From Enchytraeus crypticus (lineage: Eukaryota > Annelida > Clitellata > Enchytraeida > Enchytraeidae): 64,000 nt of DNA. This document shows, piece after piece, positions 31,851 to 43,600 of the stretch; position 1 is the stretch's first letter, and each line of letters opens with the position of its first letter. The stretch covers positions 53,501 to 117,500 of the forward strand of contig CAJHZI010000491.1 of the NCBI GenBank assembly GCA_905160935.1, read 5' to 3'. Below the pieces are notes generated by a model. It did not search any database and was not told the DNA's origin. It was given only the letters and a program-made list of their open reading frames with translations. Both the position numbers and the translations under genes were made by a program.

Positions 31851-33038
31851 TTCCAGTAAGATTCCACTCTCTCCAGCTTAAGCGAATGGGTAAAGAATAA
31901 GAGTCTTCAAAAGAGACAATCTCACATGTGGATTGTACTTTGATACATATTTTAAATTCAATTAACCTTTTAAATAAAAATGGAAAAACTTATCCTACCC
32001 TCACAATAATTGGAAATTTAGATCGACAATATTCTATGGTAGGGATATCAATTCCTTTGCTTCCAGAAATTTGTCTATCCCCTTCACACACAAGGTAAAA
32101 CTGAAGATTTGATTGAACGGGGTTAGTGACATGGTGTCCCTGCATCCATACAAACTAAAGTAAGAATCTCAGAGTCAATCAATGCTACGCTTATGTGCAG
32201 TTTTGAGTACAATACGAACAATGAATACAAAAGAAAATGGTGAAATATCGATGTGAAAAAGCCAAAATTTACAAAATGAAAGATTCAGCATAATACGCAC
32301 GTTCTTGAAAAAATACCAAGTGTTGTTCCTGCTGATTAGTTGAACTGAGCAGTGAGAAATAGAAAACAGCAGCAAATGACTGTGCGTATATTAAGAATCG
32401 CTGTTCTGAGCTAACAGCAAGCATTATTATTGGTCAGCCGGATTAAAAACAGCTACATAATAACAAAAAGATAGTTTAAATATTGCCATTGGACATCTAA
32501 ATTATCAAACCAGAAAACATAATTTCAGCAGAAAATTCAAGAATTGTCACTGGACAGCTGAATTAACAAACCAGCAAAACAGAAATACCACGCGATAGAG
32601 CAAGTTTCGCCATTGGACAGTCTTATTTCATAAAATGACCAATGACAACAGAAGATTCCCATTTCTTAAATAAGCTCAGACTAGGTTAATGTTACCCTCC
32701 ACAGTTATTCATTACTACTGCCTAACGCTTCAGAGTCGTTGTTAAGAACATAAACATCTGCTGAATCTGTGATGTACGATGAGAGATTGATAGATTGATA
32801 AACTGAATGATTGAATGATTAAATGATTGATTGACTGATTGATTGATTGACTGATTGATTGATATACAGTGATTGAGTAACTTAAAATAGAAAATTTAAT
32901 CAAATTATCAACGTAATGACAAGATCTGATGCAGAACTGATTTCTAGATCATCGTGTCGTTGTTGCTACATAATGCGAGCTGCCATTTAACTGAGCATTG
33001 CGATTGGACGGTTTTTACGAGAGAACATGTAATAAGAA

Positions 33039-33142
33039 CTAGGTAGGCCTTGAGATGACGTCACGCTTAACGACCCACTCGGCTCTGGGATTGATGTGAT
33101 ACAGCGATAGCATGTTCGCTCCGGAGTCGAGCCTTCTCTCCC
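33039..33142 (-). CDS. ARHGAP18: RhoGAP terminal exon 16
   Basis: GERRLDSGANMLSLYHINPR then AEWVVKRDVISRPT and TAG at 33039-33041; matches the extreme C-terminus of ARHGAP18 (LYQLNPNAEWVIK). Confidence 0.95.
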
Positions 33143-36100
33143 CTGCATTGAAATTAAATAATCAATCAGGCAAATAAATTAATCAAAGGAATAAGCAATG
33201 CAAACATTAATCAGTTAATCACATCAATCAATGAAATCAGTAAAACCAATTAGTCATTAATTTAAATAAAGCAATCAATTCAATTACTCGACCACTAACC
33301 ATATAATCCATCAGCTTTCAAATCAAACAATCACATTAATTCGCAGCTCAAGTGCAAAGAACTCTGCCATTCAAGAGCTGAGCTATTAAAATAAAAAATT
33401 CATGCAGTTTGGTCTTCATTCTAGTATCCACGAAAGCTATCTCTTACAAGAACGCACACAACTTTAGGTGTATCCTATTTTCTGGTATCACAGATTCCAC
33501 ATTCTATAATTATGGCCATATTTACTAGTGAGATAATTCGTAGCTTAAATCTCAACAGTGGCGTAAACAACGGATTAGTCACAATTTGGTATTCTGTAAG
33601 CTTTAAATCATGGTTTAAAGTAAGGCGTAGATACGCCTCTATTTTCTGAGATTTACACCACGGAGTAACGTTATTTAAGACGTTTTGTTTACGAAACAAG
33701 CTGATTGGCCGATCAGCCTGAAGGAGGTCCAATCAGCTTGCTTCGAGCGCTGTCATTGGCTGAGCGCTGCAATTTTTAGCGGGTGGCCTTGAAGTAAATA
33801 ACAGCGCTACATTGCTAGTGAATACTGCTATTTCTGAATTGCAGTTTACTCACTGATCTGTGGTATAAGTTATCTGCGGATTTTGGCGAGTATAGTTACT
33901 ACCGGTATAAGTTCTACAAAAATGTCGATACCTATATTTCCTCCTATTTCATACAAATGAATTCCACCGGCTGATTCACTGGCCGTGTGTGCTAGACTGC
34001 CGGTGCTGCCGCCGCTGCCAGAATTCATATACGCGCTGCCATCTCGTGAATGAATCGAATATTTCCCTGTATTTTCCAAATCTTCGCCAGTAGCTAAACT
34101 GACGCTACTGCCATTCAATGCCGCTGATGCAGAGAGAGCCGAGTTAGCTGAAGTATTCAGCTGATCACCGGTAGTATCTCTGTCAAATACAAAATACAGA
34201 CATAAGCTATATAGCTGGATTGAGTGACTTGTACCTGACATAATTGTTCAGGAATTTTAATTCTTACATCTTGTTATATTTTAAGCAGTAAAGCTTGTAA
34301 TAAGTGCTGTATTGCACGCTGTTTGATTTATAGGAAGAAAATTTTCAATTATAGCGATGCCTTGATAGATTGCATTGTATTAAGCTTTGAGCACTAAACA
34401 TTTCACGGCCCATATAAGGCATCGTATGAGTCGAGTACGCAAAAAAGGAAGAGAATTGAGAAATCCCCTTAGAAGGCACGTCAATAGTCTCTCTCTCTCT
34501 CTCTTAGTTCACTGCATACTGGCAGGTCCATGATATATAAAACGCCTCCACTCATTTCTATCTTCTGCTTTCCTCTCTATGACCACATACGAGTGGATAT
34601 TTAAGTCATCTAACATTCCTTTTGTTATGCCATTATTCTTGGAAGGTCTCGAATGCCTCGAGGACCCTATTTTATGGGCCCATATGCCTTCCCCAGCTTC
34701 GATTAACATTTACAGGGTGCTAATACATTACATTACAATAGTCATTAATTGATAGAAATATCTACATGTATATTTTCTCTTATTTCACAAATACCTACGT
34801 AAGCTAGTATTTCCTCACATTAGATTGTAAAATAAGGAAGAGAGTCTAAGCGATACCTAAGGCTATCAGAGCCCTGATTTCCTCACATCAGGTTGTTACT
34901 GAGAAAGAGAGCCTAGGCGATACCTAAGGCTATCAGCGCCCTGATTTCCTCACATCAGGTTGTTGAATAAGAAGGAGAGTTTAGGCGATACCTAAGGATA
35001 TCAGAGCCCTGATTTCCTCACACCAGGTTGTTTAATAAGAAAGAGAGTATAGGAGATATCTAAGGCTATCAGAGCCCTAATTTCCTCACATCAGGTTGTT
35101 TAATAAGGTAGAGAGTTTAGGCGATACCTAAGGATATCAGAGCCCTGATTTCCTCACACCAGGTTGTTTAATAAGAAAGAGAGCCTAGGAGATAACTAAG
35201 GCTATCAGAGCCATAATTTCCTCACATCAGGTTGTTTAATAAGGTAGAGTCTAGGCGGTACCTAAGGCTATCAGAACCCTGAGGTGGCTCCACAAATCTC
35301 GCTAGCACATCTCCTGCTGTAAGATTGTCGTCGAGTTGTAAGGTCGTGTTGAACTTGGATAGCTGGGGTGCCGTGATCCTTATCATACCGGCCGTAGAGG
35401 TGAAGCTAGACACAGGAGCTTGTGCTGTCTGTAAGCATTGCACAGGCAGGCTTAATCAGTATGAGGTAGAGTAACTGTACGCCTTACAGTACAGCAGTAC
35501 AGTAGCACAGTAGCACAGTAGTACAGTAGTACAGTAGTACAGCAGTACAGTAGTACAGCAGTACAGCAGTACAGTAGTACAGCAGTACAGTAGTACAGCA
35601 GTACAGTAGTACAGTAGTACAGCAGTACAGCAGTACAGCAGTACAGCAGTACAGTAGTACAGTAGTACAGTAGTACAGCAGTACAGCAGTACAGCAGTAC
35701 AGTAGTACAGCAGTACAGCAGTACAGTAGTACAGTAGTACAGTAGTACAGCAGTACAGTAGTACAGCAGTACAGCAGTTAATATAGAGCTACTAAAAGCC
35801 ATTTATTTCCTAAATCTGAAAGAAAGGATCATTCAATCTTGTATAAATTTACAGGTGGCTAATTTGTCCAATGCAACAAGAATTCACAAGGCTAATTTGT
35901 TCAATAAATACAAAAATAATTCACATAAGTTCACTGACCTCTGCAGGTTTTGTTGAAGAATGTCGACCATTGCTGGAAGTTGTTGATTTCACTGACATGC
36001 CAAGAAATCGAGCCAGCTAGAATAAATAATAGTACAACATCTTAATTCAACTTACAATCGTGCGAGCTAGAACTAGTATTACAACATCTTAATTTAGTTG

Positions 36101-39100
36101 CGTAGAAAATATTAAGTTGAAAGTATTTTTTAAATATATGGCACTGATGAAAATATCATTCAAACATGTTTTGTTGTTAAGGTAGAAATTTGTGCTAATA
36201 AATTGAGGTTCTAAGCGAAAGCAAACGACTTTAGGCGCTAGGCAATGGCTCGATAAAACGATATTATTGCGAATTTCACGCGCTAGTCTGAAAACAAGAA
36301 TACTTTGACTACTTTGGACTGAATTTCTGGATTTTAGAATTTGCACCGTTTTTGGAACTTCTTTTTTTGCTCGCCGGCTTGATTTTGTCTCAATAGTGCT
36401 CGATGTTATCATTGATGACTGTAGCACTCTAATTGTTGTTATTATTGTTATTAGTCATAAATCCACAGTATACAAAAATAGACGTGCAGATGAACGGTTG
36501 AAGTTAAGGGAAATTAGAGTGAGCTAACTATCAATTTGACTATATCTATCAATTTTAATTTTAACATCCGTATTGACTCCGAATAGGGATATAGGCCTAC
36601 AGCATGCTAAATGGAAGAAGTATTTTAGATTTAAATTTACAGGGTGAGTAAAAAAAATGATAACACCTGCAAAAAGTTTGAATATCTCAGGCTATTGTTA
36701 TTATTTTCAAATAAAACTTTTACCAATTACTAAAGGACTAATTTCTGATGGGCTGGCCAATTGTTATCCATTTTGGTTCATAGATTGGCTAGTTATGCAA
36801 GTTTCAGCAGAGCAACCCCCCACTTTTACCTAAAAATGGCGTTTGCTACAACGGATAGGGCAGATTGCACTTCATTGACGAGAAGGTAAAGGTGAACTCT
36901 CAGTATTACGTCAACACTTTGCTTCCGGAACAGTTTGATGATTGCTATGCTCTTCTACCAAATGGTTTCATCTTTCAACAGAATGGTGCTCCGGCTCATG
37001 CATCTCGTCGTGCACAGGAATGGATCAGCGAGGGAAACTCGGATTTCATCGAGAAGAATGAATGGCCTCCAAACTCACCCGATCATAATCCTCTGGATTA
37101 CCATATCTGGGGAACCATGTTGCATCTCTATCAGAAACACCAGCCGAAGCATAAAAACAAGCCAGAACTGCAGGAGGTGCTTTACGCCATTTTTAGGTAA
37201 AAATGGGGGGTTGCTCTGCTGAAACTTGCATAACTAGCCAATCTATGTACCAAAATGGCTGACAGTTGGTCAGCCCATCAGAAAGTAGTCCCTTAGTAAT
37301 TCGTAAAAGTTTTATTTGAAAATATTAACAATAGCCTGAGATATTCAAACGTTTTGCAAGTGTTATCTTTTTTTTACTCACCCTGTATATATTTTACCTT
37401 TAGATTTATATACTGAAATGATTTGGCTACTTAAGTATTTCATCTATATATCGATCTCTATAGAACAGAGACTTTACTCCTGATCTATTCACTTGGGATT
37501 TAACAAAATAACATATTGCTAGATCTCATTCTCTGACACATAAAACAACGACCTGACCTCTCAGTACTTTAACAAACTAAACTGTCTCTATTTAGAGGCA
37601 GAGATTAACTTATTACTTTTATAATAATTACAGCAGAGATTCGTTTATTACTTGAAATCTGACATACCGCAGAAAACGTACAAACATACATGGAACAAAA
37701 AGCAAATAGAAAGTTCAATAATACCTAGATACCAAGAGTCAAGATAACGTTTCATAAAAGTCATTATACGATATCCTAATGATAAAATCTTAACACGAAG
37801 GGAGTGCGCTTAAGTGATATTTAAACTGGATGAACCCTCCCACTGAGCTTAAAATATCATAAATAAATCTTGCGTATATTTCAAAACAATCTAACAACCG
37901 CAGATAGGTTTCAATTCCAACATATATTATACAAGCAATCACAAAGAAATGAAGCAAACTTACCGCTCTGGCTTTTCTAGGTCGTTTTTCACTGTTTTGA
38001 TAGAGACCTCGTATTCTGAACAGCAGCAGCTCTGGTACCTACAACGTACACCATATCTACGAGGTAATTCAACAACTGAACTGTTAGATCCTCCATGCAC
38101 TGCAGCAAAACTACTAAGTAGTACTGTAATGTAATTGCTCGCACAGCAATTACGGGTGGATAACAAAGCTTATTATGATACTAAAATAGGTGATATTCCA
38201 AAATATTGCTTATTTATATTCATTATCAGCACCATATCATCATAAGATACCAGAAGCTTATTATCACAAGATTAGTAACTTATCACCACAAGATCCTATC
38301 AGTATCTTATCACACAATCATTCTCACATCATTAGGCAGACGTTCATTTTCTTACACAGCACCCACAGTCTGGAACTCATTACCTGCTAATATTCACTAT
38401 TGTTGGGCTCTTTCAACTTTCTCTAGTCAGCTTAAGACTTACCTTTTCCCACCGTAGACATAATCAATCTACCCTGACCATTTTTAATCACCGGACTGGC
38501 TTTCGTTTAGGACCTTACTTCACCTAGCACATTTATTTTGCAGATTGGTCTAGGTGAATTGATCAGTAGTGAGGTGTGCTGTGGGGATGTCCCTGACATC
38601 ATCCCTGGATGAGGAAACGGACGTTAGACCTTCAATATTATTATAACTATAACATCACACACAGACTCACCGCCCACAGAACTCTCTGATATTTGATAAT
38701 GAGCAGAACAACATTGGACGTCCTGGCTGCCACGCCTATCTCTACCTCTCTATCTACAGTGCTGCCACTGCGTGCTGGTCTCACGCAGAAGAGATTGGGC
38801 GCCATGATCATGGCAACGCTCTTCAGCGTCATCTTGTTGCTCTCGTTTGAGATAACTTGTTGCAGAAAGTTTAATATCAACTGTAAGATCAATCAACTGC
38901 AGCATCAATCGATCGATCGATTAATTATAGTATGATTATAATCTATCAACTAATCTTCTAAAAGCAATTAATTTGACATCGCCAAAGGCTGGAGCCAGTG
39001 GCGAGGTCGGTAAGATATTCGACCGCGGATCAGTACGTACAGGGTTCAAATCCTGGGCTCGCCCGTCACTGACATCACCTTCGAGTGAGGAAACTGATGC

Positions 39101-40127
39101 TAACATATGCCTTACCAGTTTTAATTATAATTATGAAATATTCAAACAGATAATTTATAGATTAGTCCTTTAAAACAGCTGTGGCCATTACATTACAATT
39201 ACATTACAATTATTACATTATAATTCCAGTAATTATTAATTAAATTAATTATTATTTAAATTAATTATTAATAAAATTAATTATTAATTAAATTAATTAT
39301 TAAAAAAATTAATTATTAATTAAATTAATTATTAATTATATTAATTAATTATATTAATTATAAATTAAATTAAATTAATTATTAATTCTTATTAAATTAA
39401 TGTAATTATATTAAGTTATTACATTACAATTATATCACAGGCTACTAGGCTATCCCCACTTCATTCAGTGCAAGCTGATGTTAGCCTAGAGAATTATGAA
39501 GATTTTTACCTCGAGAGTGTTTCTGTTAACAGGTGGCAGCAGCAGCATGAGTAGATTAAGAGCTTCCAACTTCTGTCGCAGCTCCTGCAGCTCTGGCAGT
39601 CAAATAATCTCAAAAATTATATCAAATAATCTCAAATAATCTCAAATTATATCAAATAATCTCAAATTATATCAAAGGAAATTAAATGATATCAGATTAT
39701 ACATACTTCGGAAAGATTATAAAGAAGTCGGTAAGATACTCGACCGCAGATCAGTATGTGCGGGGTTCAAATCCTGGGCTCGCCCGTCACTGACATTGCT
39801 TTCGAGTGAGGAAACTGACATTTACCTTAGCTTTACCAGCTTTTTTATATTAAATTAAATCAGATTATATCAAATTATGTCAAAGTTAATTAAATTATAT
39901 CAGATTATATCAAATTATATTAAATTATTCTAAATTATAGCAGGCTGCGCACTAAGAGAAAGAGAGAGAGAGAGAGAGAAGGAGAGAGAAAAATATGTGT
40001 TATTTGTGACATTCACTGTTATACAGAAAATGATCTAAATTGCCTAACAGTTTAGACAAGTGGTCTTAAAAGTGATAGATATCAACATAGTTGACCATTT
40101 CACTATAATTGCATGTTTACTGTTTAC

Positions 40128-40177
<50 letters not shown>

Positions 40178-40573
40178 AGAGAGGAGTGGAGAGAAGAGAG
40201 GAGAGTGGGAAGAGAGACTAACTATCGACTTGGAGGAAGGCCTCGAGGTACTCGGCTGTCAGTAGGGGAGCGGGCAGGTCTCGCAGCAGCTGTTTGAGCA
40301 GCCCAGCAGCGTCATGAGCGCTGATATCATCCAGCCTAAGCTCTCTGCCTCTCCTGTAGGCTGCGTCCAGTTCATGCTGCAGTGTCTGCCATACATCAAT
40401 ACATCAGCCAGTAAATATATCAAACGACAATCAATCAATCAATCAAAATATCAATCATTCAATATATCTCTCTCTCTCTTTATGCACTGCCTACTGGCAG
40501 GTCCATGGTATATAACGCCCCTTCTCATCTCTATCTTCCATCTTTCTCTTCATGTCCACATACGAGTAGATCA

Positions 40574-40653
<80 letters not shown>

Positions 40654-43600
40654 AATATATATATATATATTTATATTAATAAATCAATCAATCGATTAAT
40701 CGCTAAAACAATTAATTAAATAGATCACTCAAACAAACAAGTGCTAAGCACAATATAAGCCATATTCGGAGACTTAGCGTCTTAGGAGACCCCGTAATTC
40801 AAGAGCAGCCAATGAAAAACCACCTCAGAGGCCGTAGGAAGCCATAGGCTTCGGAAGGTAAAGCTTATGTTATAGTTTGGCAATGTAATGCCTCTGAGAC
40901 ATGACCAACCATATGCTTCTTTTGGTAATTTTGGCTGCAGCCCGTGGCGAAAAATTGGTAAGATACTCGACCACGGATTAGTATATGCGGGGATCAAATC
41001 CTGGACTCGCTCGTCACTGACATCGCTTTCGAGTGAGGAAATTGACGTTAACATTAGCTTTTGATTAAATCAGACTATATGAATAAGAATAAAACTGAAT
41101 ACAGATTAAGCGTCTCTTATTTCACAGAGTATTTTAGAAAAGGAGTAGAGAGAGAAAGCGAAAGAGAGAGAAAGAACAAGAACAAGAGCAAGAGTAAGAA
41201 AGATCAGTTCAAGGAACCTTCATCCTGGTAACAGATCCAGGCACCCTGAGCAATCCCTCTTCATCCAGGCCTGTCGACTCCAGGTGCTTTACCAGCTGAA
41301 CCAATCAAAACAAAGAACACAAGTGAAATTTAAAATAAAGTAAAGGTCCTGCTGACCTAAACATTGTAGAAATTTACAGTTCTTTTAGTTTTTTATAAGT
41401 CAATGTTATTAAAACATAAACTTTAAATCAAACTAATACAGGTAATTGTTTGCCCTAATTAAATCTATATTTTTCGACGTAAGCACATCACAACTCGTAG
41501 CCTGCAGCAAATAAGTAAAAGGTAAACACACATTATAGTGAAATGATCAACTATGTTGATATCTATCACGAGGGTTCAATTCACCTCAGGGTCTGTCACT
41601 TAAAACTTCATGACGTTACCCCTACTCTAGTAAGACATTCTATTATTCATTAGATATAAGCAGAAGATCGTCAAAACCTCCCAGAAGATGAGTGGAAGCC
41701 GCAGATGTGGAAACTTCTTCTGGTCATTCTCGAGCAATGTTTGTAGCGGTACGCCAAATAAACCAGAATCTAAATGACATCGTAAATACACAACATATCA
41801 ACCAATACATACTTACAAGTACCATATTCTACATGATGTTCTGAAATTTGAAAGAACCGTTATAAAGAAAAATAGAAATGAAATGAATAATAAAGATTTA
41901 TTGTCTGGTTTTGCATCAAAATACTATCAGGAATTACCAAAGTACTGGAGATTAAAAAATACTTTAGAAATTACAAGTTGATATATAAATTCAGACAATC
42001 TGTTCAAAGCTGGCCCAATTTTTGGTTAAAAATTGCATCATTCAATCTGAAAATTCTCAACCATTAAAGCTTCAGTCAGACAGTAACAGAAATTGATTCA
42101 TATTACGTAACATAGTGACTGTAAACCTGAGTTTCTAGATCTGCCGGGTTTCCCCGCGTAGTATATCAACAGCAAACCTGAGATTCTAGATCTGCTGGGG
42201 TTTCCCCGCGTAGTATATCAACAGCAAACCTGAGATTCTAGATCTGCTGGGTTTTCCCCGCGTCAGCGTCAAGCCGTGATAGTCGTAGAAGGACGTGAGC
42301 TCGATGAGAGCGAGAGTTCTGATCTTCTTCAGATCCTCCGCGCCCAGGTCAGTGGAGTACGTTATACCGTGACTTCCAGGACTCAGCATCAAGTCCTGCA
42401 GCAAGTAATAAAATACATAAATAACGATAAAATAATAAAATAAATAAATAACGGTAAAATAATTAAATAACGATAAAATACTAAAATAAATAAATAACGA
42501 TAAAATAAAAAATTAAGTAACGATAAAATGGTAAAATAAATAAATAACGATAAAATAATAAAATAAATAAATAACAATAAAAATAATAAATAAATAACAA
42601 TAAAATAATAAAATAAGAAAATAACAATAGAATGGTAAAATAAATAAAGATAAAATAATAAATAAATAACGATAAAATAATAAAATAAATAAATAATGAT
42701 AAAATAATAAAATAAATAAGAAATTTTTAAATTTTTATACCCTCCAACAGATGAACTCTAAGGTACTCGGTTTAGAACTAATTTTGTAATAACTTATTAT
42801 TACCAACTGACCGACCGACTGACTGATAGTCGTAGAACGACGTGAGCTCCATGAGAGCTAGGGTCCTGATCTTCTTCAGATCCTCCGCGCCCAGATCAGT
42901 GGAGTATGTTATCCTGTAACTTAATCTACCTATCTATCTTAACCTACCTAACGTTAGATTAGATACAAGCTTTATTGCTGACATAATTATCTAATGACAA
43001 CAGCAAACACCGTAGAAGTATTTAAAGACTGCGGAATAGGCTGCACAATATTGAATATCAACAAAGACCTATCAGTGGCAACGCGAAAACCACAGACTTA
43101 AAAATAATCACTTAATCACTCCTGTTTTCAAACACCGATAAACAAGAAGAAACAACAACTAACAGGAAGCGAGTTGCTGTCTGGCTCTGAGCCAGGAACA
43201 GTAATCAGCTGATCACTAAATCGCTGACTCATCGCTACACTGGCGCCCCCCATCAGAGTGGCTGCCCTACCCCCACGTGACTCTCTCCCACCCACCTCAC
43301 CAACAGTAGATCTGAACTTTAACGCCTCTACTCCCCCCGTCCTGCCTCGCATGCTGTCTACCGCAGTGCCTGAGTAAAAAAATAGAAGTAAACATGCATT
43401 GCAATGAAATGATCAACTATGTTGATATCTATCACTTTTTAACACCACATGTTTAAATCGTTAGGCAAATAAGTCCATTTTCCGTGTAACCAGTCCAGTG
43501 AATGTCCGAAATTTACTCTCAGATCAGCGCAGCTGGAATCAAACCCACAAGAGTTCAATTCACCTCAGGACACGTCATTTAAAACTTCACAATGTTAGCC

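Larger units (their letters stand above)
24317..33038. other. Repeat-rich intergenic region between transporter and RhoGAP
   Basis: Contains 5' flank of the transporter (24317-25200), minisatellites at 25500-25850, 27535-27760 and 30610-31250, AT tracts (28470-28530, 31610-31850), ATT-rich DNA near 26500-26800, SINE and LINE pieces and the hAT element. No conserved protein segment recognised. Confidence 0.75.

Noticed and set aside
35452..35802. 116-codon minus-strand ORF (VLLYYCTAVLLYC)
   Set aside because: A reading of a 9-bp satellite in an intron; membrane-like look is an artefact of the repeat.
36089..36427. 112-codon minus-strand ORF and its partner at 43498-43803
   Set aside because: Both come from dispersed repeat F, which explains their shared MLQSSM-SSRRAK text.
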